Source: Stomoxys calcitrans
Lineage: Eukaryota; Arthropoda; Insecta; Diptera; Muscidae
Assembly (NCBI RefSeq): GCF_963082655.1
Contig: NC_081553.1
Location: 156,093,441 to 156,157,440 of the forward strand
DNA: 64,000 bases
Direction of reading: 5' to 3'
The notes under the pieces are model-generated. The model saw nothing but the letters and a program-made list of their open reading frames with translations, made no database searches and was not told the origin of the DNA. Position numbers and translations under genes: made by a program. Below are positions 1 to 10,000 of the stretch, piece after piece (the first letter of the stretch is position 1; each line of letters opens with the position of its first letter).

Positions 1-2034
1 AAGTCTCTCTCGAACCCCGGTAGACGGGACGACAGGACCTCAGTCACTTTTGGCGAGTTAACCGTGACTGATCCGAAGAGATGCGCCAGGTTGTTCAACC
101 GTCAATTTATCGTGCATCTCAAGAGAGACAGGGCAAGGAGGAGAGCCATTCGCCGTATTCGTGGTCTCCGAGCCGATGAACAGCCATCACAATTTACCGT
201 GGGCGAAGTTACGAATGTCATCCGTGGCGCCAAATCTTCCAAGGCGTTGGGCCCCGACGGAATCTCTACATTGATGCTGAAGAATCTGGATTTACCTGGA
301 GTTGAGTACCTTACCACTGTCCTTAACCTGTCATTGAACACTCTTATAGTTCCCGATGTCTGGAAAATGGGCAGAGTGATCCCGCTACTGAAGCCTGGTA
401 AAGACCCGAGTTTGGGGGAGTCGTACAGACCGATCTCCCTTCTCTCACCAGTGGCTAAGACGCTTGAGGCATTACTCCTCCCGAGCCTCGTAGGAGAATT
501 TCCATTCGCCGAGCACCAACACGGATTTCGGAGACTGCACAGCACAACAACAGCTTTGCATGCCATCACCACACACATTTGCCGTGGCTTCAATCAACCC
601 AGGCCATGTGATAGGACGGTCCTCGTGGCATTGGACCTATCGAAGGCATTCGACACGGTCAACCATGCCAAATTATTTGAGGACATCGCCAACACGTCCC
701 TCCAGCCAGGCCTTAAACGTTGGGTCGCGAATTATCTGTGTGGCCGCCAGTCATTTGTGGAATTTAGGGATAAGAAGTCAAAACACCGTAGATTGAAACA
801 GGGAGTTCCCCAAGGTGGGGTGATATCTCCGACTCTGTTTAACCTCTACCTATCCTCCATCCCACCTCCTCCAGACGGCATAGAGATCGTATCATATGCG
901 GACGACTGTACGATCTTGGCATCAGGCCCCCCACCCATTGATGACATCTGCGATAGGTTGAACGTCTACCTCAACGAGCTTGCCTCATATTTCGCTGCAA
1001 GAAATCTGAAGATATCCGCCACCAAATCTTCAGCCACACTGTTCACTACAAATACGCGTGAGGTGAATTCTGAGCTGACTGTGATGGTCGATGGAGAATT
1101 GATTCCGACCATCAAGTGTCCCAAAATACTTGGCGTCACATTTGACAGCTCCTACACTTTCTCCCCACATGCCACAGCAATCTGCAATAAAGTCAAAAGT
1201 AGAAACAAGGTCCTCAAGTCACTCGCTGGCAGCACTTGGGGTGCAGACAAAGAAACCTTGTTGACCACGTACAAAGCAATTGGCCGGTCTGTGGTAAGTT
1301 ATGCAGCGTCAGTGTGGTCACGTCAACTTTGTGACACGCAGTGGAATAATATTCAGATCTGTCAGAATGCCGCCCTCCGAACTGCGACGGGCTGTCTCCT
1401 CAGTTCTCTTGTGGACCACCTCCATCAGGAGACAAAGATCCTACCAGTGCGAAGACATAACTACATGCTGTCTAAGCAATACCTTTTGGGCTGTTATCGC
1501 AGAAATCATCCAAATCATCATCTTGTGGATAGATACCCACCGCCCAGAAGCCTGAAGGTAGATCTACACGATCTAGAGCGTTAGGTCCAGCGCTACAAGA
1601 GAGAACCTCTAGATCAAGCGGCATATCAAGCGGGTCTGAACAACATTCATGCAGACACGGTAGCAGACGCGTTAACTGGCTACCGGGTGAATGTAGTTCT
1701 TGGAGAACGACCGCCACCCATTGCACCCGAAGAAATCGACCTCCCCCGGCAAACCAGAGTGATTCTGGCTCAATTACGTTACGGCAGATGCAGCCGCCTC
1801 AATTCCCACAGAGCTAGGATTGATGCCGACGTGCAAGATGTATGTCCCGACTGTAACCAGGGACCGCATGATACACGTCACCTGTTTAACTGCCCGGCCA
1901 GACCCACTCGACTCAGACCCAGATCCCTGTGGACGCACCCCATCTTAGTCGCGGAGTTCCTGGGTCTTGACACTCAACAGAATCAAGCAGACGAAAGATA
2001 GTACACAATAAACTGCTACAACAACAACAACAAC
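1..2034 (+). mobile_element. Family 1 non-LTR retrotransposon, copy A (3' part, cut by window edge)
   Basis: This is the 3' half of an APE-type LINE, entering at the window edge. The frame is open from base 1 and encodes the reverse transcriptase (PQGGVIS near 820, SYADDC near 893) and a C-terminal region with a CX2CX8HX3C zinc finger (1849-1900). A nonsense TAG at 1582-1584 replaces the GAG seen in copy B, and the same frame then continues to a stop at 1999. The copy ends in a (CAA)n-type tail. It is nearly identical to bases 41487-43521, so it is young. Its 5' two thirds resemble copy B while its 3' third carries copy D states. It is a pseudogene for RT and would not produce the full protein. 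Clade assignment (I, Ingi/Vingi or Jockey group) is not settled by eye. Confidence 0.9.
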
Positions 2035-3395
2035 TCTGGTACAGGGTATTATAACTTAGTGAATTTGTTTGTAACACCCAGAAAAAAGAGAGATAGACCC
2101 ATTGATAACGATCGACTCAGAATCACTTTCTGATTCGATTTAGCTATGTCCGTCTGTCTGTCCATGTTTATTTGTGTGCATAGTTCAGGTCGCAATTTTC
2201 TTCCGATCGTCTAGGGATCCCAAGTTAGGACGAAAAGTCGGCTTTTCGACTTTTATCAAAATGGCAAAAGTCGATTTTTAGACGTTGGCAAAAAGTAGAC
2301 ATTTGAACTTAATGTCGAAAATTTACAAAATTTTCTAAATAAGATTCTTCTGTTTCTTACAAGTTTTCGCAAACTTTTGCCATCAACATACGATAATTTC
2401 TTTGTATTTTCATAAAGGGGAGGTGTTAAGACAAGTTTTCAGTACAATTTTTTTTTAGTAAATTTCAAAAGTTTCTATATTCCCGCTTTTTTTTTATATC
2501 AATTAAAGCATAAAATGGTCTATATATCCTAGCCAACTTGTATCGTATCTCTGTGCAGCTTTCTTTTCATCTATTCGACTTCAAAATCGATTACTCGACT
2601 TTTTAATCATTAAAAGTCCACTTTTACTATTCGTTTTTTTTACACAAAAAGTCGACTAATCGATTAGTCGAAAATTGACTGTCGAAAATCCCTGCGATCA
2701 TCCTCAAATTTGGCACAAACATTTTCTTGGGCCTAGAGACGAAGCCTATAGAAATTGGAAAAATCGGTTCAAATTTGGATATAGCTCCCGTATATATGTT
2801 TGTCCGATTTGGACTAAAATTGCAATTATATCGTCATTTGTAAACCGATTCTCACGAGATTTTCCTGAGGGATTCTCTTTAAGTCTCGACATTATTGGTG
2901 AATTTCATAGAAATCAGTTCAGACTAAGATATAGCTTCGTCCGATTTGGACTAGTATTATAATAATTTGCAAATTTTTTAACCGATTCGCACGAAAATTT
3001 ACAATGGATTCACTTATGACTACCGGTATTGCTATTGAATTAAAAGAAATCGATTCAGATTTAGTTCCCATATATATTTTCGTCCGATTTTGAATAATAC
3101 TCAATAATTTAGTAATTTCTTAACCGATCTTCACAAAATTTGGAATGAAGGCTTCCCTTATAACCCTTCTGATGACTGATGAATTTCATAGAAATTTATT
3201 TAGTTTTAGATATAATATAGCTGCCATATATATGCATCTCCAGATTTTCACTTTAAATGCCTTTGCTAAATGCATTTATAAATCGATCTTCTCAAAAATT
3301 TGCACAACGGTTTACTCTATAGTTGCTGCAATATGTACGGATTTTTATCGAAATTCTACATATCAAATTTAAGCAAATTTTAAGTTCGATGACTT
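2035..3395 (+). repeat. Composite interspersed repeat with internal ~140 bp tandem units
   Basis: The segment 2035-2203 continues, across the hAT-like insertion at 2212-2694, into an array from about 2700 to 3395. The array consists of diverged units that each carry a variant of GTCCGATTTGGACT (at 2802, 2939 and 3082, with a weaker one near 3239), ATAGCTCCC or ATAGCTTC, and AACCGATTCTCACGA. Spacing is about 137-157 bp. I recognise the general style as a common muscoid-fly interspersed repeat, but I cannot name its class. No protein coding is evident; short frames here lack family similarity. Confidence 0.65.
2212..2694 (+). mobile_element. Small non-autonomous hAT-like element
   Basis: The ends are inverted: TAGGGAT on the left and ATCCCTG on the right. 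They are flanked by 8 bp direct repeats CGATCGTC (2204-2211) and CGATCATC (2695-2702), which differ at one base. An 8 bp target duplication and CAGGG-type ends are hAT hallmarks. The interior has repeated GTCGACTTTT-like motifs and no transposase. Removing it restores a continuous host repeat. A fragment of the same family lies inverted near 49040-49215. Confidence 0.65.
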
Positions 3396-3488
3396 AGCTC
3401 GTATACTCTTTTTTCTGTCCTTCACGTCGTAAAAAAGCGGAAGCTCGTATACTCATTCTCTGACCGTCACGTCGTAAAAAAGCGGAAG
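3396..3488. repeat. 46 bp tandem duplication
   Basis: Two consecutive units start AGCTCGTATACTC at 3396 and 3442 and end CGTCGTAAAAAAGCGGA. They differ in the middle. The second unit runs into the LOA-like LINE copy. Confidence 0.8.
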
Positions 3489-3877
3489 TTTATTGAAATG
3501 TGTATTACACACGACTCATGGAATACAACAAGCTTACCAGAGCGACAAAACGTAATGACGCCGCCAAGATAAAAAAGTTTCTCTCAAAAACCCATATTCA
3601 CACTGAAACTTTAGTAGACGACATGGGAGTGAGAGCAGAGACAACGGAGGACATGTTGAGGCTTTTGATGAAAACCCTTTTCCACAGGATACGACGGCAC
3701 TCACGGAGACACCGGAATCTTGGAATAAGGACGATGATCGAAGGTTTATAATAACAGAATTTATGGTGAAGGATTTAAATCACCAGGACCTGATGGCGCC
3801 TGGCGCCTCATCTGGTCAATATTTTCACAGCGTGCCTAGGACTTGCATATACTCCGAAAGCCTGGCAGGAGGCAAGG

Positions 3878-4496
3878 GTGGTGTTTGTACCAAAGCCCGG
3901 CAAGGCAAGTTATGCGACACCAAAGGCCTACAGACCCATAAGCCTTATGTCCTTTCTACTCAAAACCATGGAACGTATTGTGGACACCATGATAAAGAGT
4001 AGGGCATCCAACGAACTGCTCAAATACAAACAGCATGCCTATGTCAAGGGAAGGTCCGTAGAGACTGCCCTGCATGAGGTTGCTCATAAAATAGAAGAAT
4101 CCTTCGATGCCAAAACGCACACCCTTGCGGTATACATTGGCATCGAGGGGGGCTTTTAACACTGCGTGGACCGGCACACTGATCCAATCCTTAGACCACT
4201 ACCGGGTGAACCCGGTCCTTAGAGACTGGATAACCCATAAGCTAAGCAACAGGTGGACAAATTGTGTTTCCCATGGCATATATATAAGGGAGAAAGTGTC
4301 ACAAGGCACGCCACAGGGGGGCATTTTATCGCCACTCCTATGGGTGACCACCATAATTGACCTATTACGGATGCTAATTAAGGAGGGAATTGAACCCGTC
4401 TGCTATGCAGACGATGTTATAATACTTCTAAGGGGTAAGGATCCGAACGAACTATGCAGAAGGGCCGAAAGGGTCTTGCATAAGGCATATGACTAG
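3878..4496 (+). pseudogene. LOA-like reverse transcriptase remnant
   Basis: Two overlapping frames (3878-4159 and 4107-4496) together cover RT from the YRPISL-type block through the catalytic YADD box. One frameshift at a G-run near 4148 separates them. The frame ends at a TAG after the HKAYD motif at 4494. Compared with the inverted copy at 18276-18869 the residues align throughout. It is not functional. Confidence 0.8.
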
Positions 4497-5308
4497 GCTA
4501 GACCCAGAGGTCTCAATGTTAACCCAGAGAAGACTGAAATATGCCTGTTCACGAGGAAGATGAAAGTGGGCCAATTTAAAGCACCGCGTTTCCTCAATTA
4601 GACGATTTCGATATCTGACAAGGTCAAATACTTACGTGTGATCTTGGACAGAAACTGAATTGGAAGTGTCACATTCAGGAGCGTACTGAGAAGGCTCACA
4701 GATGTTGAGCACTATGTAGGCTCGAAATGGGGCCTTAATCCGAGTAGAGCCGTCCACGGGCTCTACAGGAGCGTGATTAGGCCAATATATACTTACGCCT
4801 CTGTAGTTTGGTGGACTGCCACGGCGAAAAGTTCAACATAAGGACCATACAACACGTTTAGAGAACATGACCACGTCCACTAGGGCACTGGAGACTATTC
4901 TAGATATCCTACCCATTGACATACAGATTAAGTGTGAGGTAGCCACTGCGGCTGAGACTTAAGGCGATGGGAGCAGCTCATACCATGGCGGTATAATCGA
5001 GGTGACGATAGGAAACCTGGAAGGAAGGGAAGAGGTTTCCGATCGGATACCTGAGATGAACCTTAAAGTCGACCCTGTTACACGGATGGATCTAAGCTAG
5101 AGGACAGAGTGGGACTGCATTGACTACATTGAGAAACCAGGGACTGAGGTCTGTTTTAGACAGCCTGACCACAATAGGGTCCTGCAGGCGGAGATCCGGG
5201 CGATCACGGAATACGTGAAGTTGTGTGGTGGTGACGCGGGGACTTCGAGTGTGAACATCTTTACCGACAGTAAAATTGCCATAAGGGCAATGCAGTGTAA
5301 GAACAGTC

Positions 5309-5815
5309 TTGCAGTGTAAGAAGGAGATTAACGCCTTCTCTGAGGATGGCAAAATCCGCATCGTTTGGGTGCCGGGCCATAACGCAGCAAAGGGAAATGA
5401 AAGGGCATACGATTTGGCGGTGAAGGCCAGACGACTGCCGTCAATAAACTTGGTTAACCCGAAGCCTTTCGGGTCGACGCAGTCCGAATTAAGGGAGTGG
5501 TCGACGAATGCGCATGCAACATTGTGGAACAGCGAAACGGTCGGTAGGACGGCAAAAATCCTATGGGGGAATCCAGATCGTGAGAAGACGAGGCTATTAC
5601 TGAAAGGAAGTAAGAAGGACGTCAGTATAGCTATTGGTATCATAACGGGACTCATAGGACTACGAGCTCACTTATGTAAAATCGGTTCGGTCAATGATAG
5701 CATGTGTAGGGCATGCGGGGAAGCTGGTGAGACGTTGGAGCATTTCCTTTGTCATTGGCCGACTTTCGCGTCTAACGGATATCGGCTCTTGAAGGGGACA
5801 CAATACCACACATGA
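5309..5815 (+). pseudogene. LOA-like RNase H and C-terminal finger remnant
   Basis: The reading frame contains the RNase H motif IVWVPGHN and a following GNERAYDLA block, then a basic region and the cysteine-rich CRACGEAGETLEHFLCHW end that is typical of LOA/I-type LINE C termini. The RNase H start lies upstream around 5060-5300 in broken frames. It is part of the LINE copy 3487-6012. Confidence 0.8.
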
Positions 5816-6012
5816 ACCAACTTAGGGCAGTGGTATTGAAAACAATTAAGGATTTTGTAAGTAGCACGAAATTTCTAACTTAAAATTTCCTTTTTAGAGG
5901 TTACTTTATAGTTTTTAGAGCGTACAACAAGCCGATTACTGGCTTAGGTGTATGTCCATAGTGGAATGGGGCGGATTAATATCTGCCGCCTCTTTTCAAC
6001 CTAACCTAGCCT

Positions 6013-6567
6013 GTATATCCAATGTGGTGTAGGGCATCAAAAGGTTGGCTTTCGCCAATTTTAGCCCTCCTTACTTGTTTTCTTTAACTTAGTTCTCTAT
6101 GGTTATTAAGCTTATACTACGAAAGTGTCGAATACGTTTAAAGAATATTGTAAACTACATAACTATGGTTGTAAAACGCTTCAACAAAATAACTTTATTT
6201 CTTAAACTTAATTCAAGATTTTTTTTGCACCAACACAATCTTGACTTTGTATTAAACAAGGATTTATGTGTTTTAGCTGTTTTTATAGTCCTTAGCGTAA
6301 AAAAGGCATTTGTTTATTAAACACATCTTTTTTTATAATTATTTTTATTGGAGTTTGAAAGACGAAAATATAGGACGTGATAAGACGAAAATAATGCCTA
6401 CTCTTATGAGTTACAATTACTTTATCTTTGATGGGTTAGTCGGAATTCCAAAAACCCTGAAATATAATACATGGAACGTTATTATAACTTCGGTTCATAC
6501 CGATATAATCGTACAAAATTAGGATTAATCAGCAACACATCTCTCATTTTAAATCTATTTACAAATT
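6013..6567. other. AT-rich intergenic stretch
   Basis: This stretch separates the LOA-like 3' end from the last exon of the zinc transporter. On the minus strand it should include the transporter 3'UTR directly below 6568. I see only short AT-rich frames without recognisable similarity. Confidence 0.5.
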
Positions 6568-7088
6568 TTAACCCTTATGTTGATGACCAAAAGTTATAAC
6601 TAAAGGTAGCAGTGTACCACATATCATAACAATAAGTTCACTATAATTTAACCCGCTAACAGGAGTTGGTACACTCTGCTGACTTCCAGAATTAACCATT
6701 ATCTCTAATGGGCGATAATCATAATGTGAGTGTGATGCAAATGAATTTGAGACATTGTGTGTTAACTCCGGTAAAACGTGAACGGTTGCAACATACAGAA
6801 ATGTTCCAGCAGAAAAGAGCATAGCAATGCCTGTGGCATTCAATGAATTTAATGTTTCCTTTTGCTCTTTTCCTATACCAAAGTATGTTAGAACTGTTAA
6901 AACAGGCGCAGATAAGCTAAAAACAGCCAAATGTTTTCGTATAATGTGCCGTTCAATTTTTTCGTGTAAAAGAAACGATACTAATCCAAATGCTGCAGGG
7001 GCCTTATGTAGCATTATTGCGAGAAATACAATTATTTCGACGTCCTGGTGACTTGTAGTGGCTGCTGCACCCAAAGCAACTCCATCAA
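6568..7088 (-). CDS. Zip102B: Zip102B coding exon 3 (terminal)
   Basis: Two bases plus 173 codons including the TAA at 6570-6568, after a TTTATTTCAG acceptor. It begins inside the HAAVD motif and holds the remaining membrane segments. Confidence 0.93.
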
Positions 7089-10000
7089 CTGAAATAAAGG
7101 AAAAATAGATATTTTCGTTGCATAAAACAAAAGTTTAGTTTCATAAAACAAAAGTTAAGTTTCATAAAAAAAGAACATAAAGTTACAAAAATTAATAACG
7201 ATTTTATGCCTGAGACTTTCCCGTTAGCTTACAAATGTTCTTAGTTTAATATGGAGTCGAAACCGGCTAAGCGAAAAGCTAAAAATGCATCAATTTAGTT
7301 TCACTTGTCCGACAAGCGCAAATTGGATAATAAAAATAATTTCTTGTTTAAGGTTGGTACTATATTCGGTTTTCGCGTTGGAACTCCAATGGTCTTTACA
7401 ACAACATTATTTTGATACAAGTGGAAGGTGCCCACAAAGGCTTTTGGAAGGTTGTGCTTATTTAACCTATACCAATGAAAATACTACAAAATCCAGTTAT
7501 ATTTACAAATAAAAGCTGCATTCGTTTTTTTTTTTAAATAATTTTTTTCCATTATTTATTAATTTCGAAGGGGTGGGTTTTGGTTGAAATGACAACAACA
7601 TATATGAATTTAAGAATGGCCCACACACTCACATTTGTTTGTACACATGCACGTAAGCAGCTGATAAATTGATTGGTGTCATATTAGTTTTTATATGTAA
7701 ATGGCAACATTATGGCCAGAGAAACCAAAAAAAAAAATCAAATCTGGTAACCTTCTCAAACGAACGAAAGATTGATTTAAGGAAATTTTTCTCAAAAAAA
7801 AACCTAGTACCAGCCTTTAGCGATAAAAAAATAAATTAGTGTGAATTTTCACGTCAACGTACTATTTATAAATGAAATAACTTGAGCTTAAAAAGACCAA
7901 TGCTCAGAAAAACTCAGTTAAAACCTAAGATAATTCTTAGCAAAACGTCGAAAAATGTTCTCGTGGATTTTTTGACTGACGAAATTTTACAATTCCAGAT
8001 AGCTTCTCATAGAAAACGCCCTTTTCACTTATGCGATGTCGATTTCATATATAGAAACGAAATTTGGGGTGTAAAAACTTTTTTCAGTTTAGCGACATTT
8101 TCACTAAAGCGAAATAAATCTCATTGAAAAACACTAAAATGAATGGTTCTTTCCATCAAGTTCCACTTAAGCGAGAGTTTTCATATATGCGCATAACAGT
8201 TATGCGGTTTTGACTGTTGTTTAATTTAGTATTTCCAGCCCTAAGAATAGCTACAAACTGTATTATCCTCCAAGCGGTTAGTAATCAGCGCCAGAGAATG
8301 ACAAAGTGTATAGGCTTTTTACCATAAAAATATTTGGGTTCAATGGATACTATGTGAAATGTGCCAGCTTATACATATTCCACACGCTTCACAATATTGT
8401 AGCTGCTTATTATTAGTTTTCCCAAGCTCATAACTTGGTTATCTTGTCGATGTACGCTGCAGAAGAAGCGTTTGGTATCCCAGAAACTGCAGTCCTGTGA
8501 GCCTTTCGACCACATTTTAATTTAAACTCAAATGGTGTGTTTATAATTGAATGAATAAAATGATACATTTTTGGGCGATATATTTATTATTCACTAACAC
8601 CAACAATGTGAGCCCAATTTGGAGTGTAAAAGGGGAAAAGATCACGACTATTGATCTGATGATATTCGAAATTCGATTGCCGCGCGAACAGGATGGCCAT
8701 TGGTTATTTAAAGGCGCCAGAACAAGTTTAGTCCAAAATCGTAGTGGGACAAAGAGATGGAGAGACTATATAGACTTAGGTCTGCTGATTGTAAGCAAAA
8801 ATATCATAAATCAATAAAAAAAAAACGCTGCCCCACTACATAGGCGAGAAGAAAAATGTAACTTTAAATCATACCGAATCATCAAATCATTTTCGTTAAC
8901 AACAGCTGGCATGACGAACAGAAAGCATGGCACCATCATCGACATCACCATCAAATCAGCCACAATTGGTTTTGGGCAGAACCAGCGGCACAGACAACAA
9001 TTCAGGTATGCGAATTTTTTTAAAGATGCCCCTTATCATTGACCTCAAACTTGAATCGTTATGTTGCAAAGTTTGCCTCTGTTCCTTAATGGAATGTTCG
9101 TTGGCAAAAGCCAGACGAACATATTAAGTTATTTGAAATATTGATGGAGACAAGTCCGAATAGCCCCAATCCCTAAAAGCATGAAAGATCTTGATGATAT
9201 CAATTGCAGGCCAATTGAATTGATGAGTGTCCCATTAAAACTTTTAGGTGGGTATGTTAGACATAATGCTTAAATAGGTGGAGTAGTTGAGCATATCTCC
9301 CAAACCAACCGAGGACGATTCGATATTTGGGGATGGTAGTATCATCCAAAGAATCGGCAACAGATCACATTGACGCCACACTTGCGAAATTGATAAGAAT
9401 TGCATTTTCTTACGAATTTTGGTAGGATGTAGCTATGAAATCGGCCCTCAAAATTCTCAGACTTTCTACAAAGCTTTTGCTAGATTAAAAGCTGAGTAGG
9501 AAGCTTCGGCCTTGACGAATCTAAATATAAAATCTGAACAGAAATTAAGTGGATGCATGAACGTCTTCTCCTCGGAAGACTAAGGGAATGTAATCCCGAT
9601 GTTTCAACCACCGACTAGAAGATTGGTAGATTGGATGAGGCTGATGGTGACCGGAGACATGCAACAATAGACTTTTCCTTTACCGCGCACAAGTTCGACT
9701 AAAGCTCTCTCATTTTTGTCCTTATTTATTACCAAATTCCTGTTAATCTGTACACAATTGTCTGTGACTATCTTAAAGTTCATGCGTTTGTTTGTGAACT
9801 TTATGAAAGACCCAGACAATTGTTTACAGATTTACAGGAATTCGGTACAAAAATACAGACGAAAATGAAAAAGCTATAGTCGAACTTGTGCGCTGTAAAG
9901 GAAAAGTCCACTGTTTTGTTTCAAAATGTAATTATTTCAAATGTATAAATTATTTTTTGTTAAATTTATAGTTCAAACCCTGATGAAGATCACCGGCGGT

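Larger units (their letters stand above)
3487..6012 (+). mobile_element. LOA-like LINE (RT plus RNase H), decayed copy 1
   Basis: This is a 5'-truncated LINE relic with reverse transcriptase, RNase H, a zinc-binding C terminus and 3'UTR. Readable blocks are the RT finger region (about 3760-4150), the palm with QGTPQGG (near 4303) and CYADDV (near 4400), RNase H with TDGSK (near 5083), FTDSK (near 5260) and WVPGHN (near 5366), and a CRACGE finger (near 5706). Frameshifts and stops break it, for example a run of G near 4148. RT followed by RNase H with this C terminus fits the LOA (Bilbo/Baggins/Lian) clade; that is inferred by eye. The 3'UTR (5820-6012) recurs at 15571, 17000 and 36120. Confidence 0.8.

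Noticed and set aside
6099..6522. Short plus-strand frames downstream of Zip102B
   Set aside because: Composition-driven AT-rich frames; no conserved motif and they overlap the probable 3'UTR.
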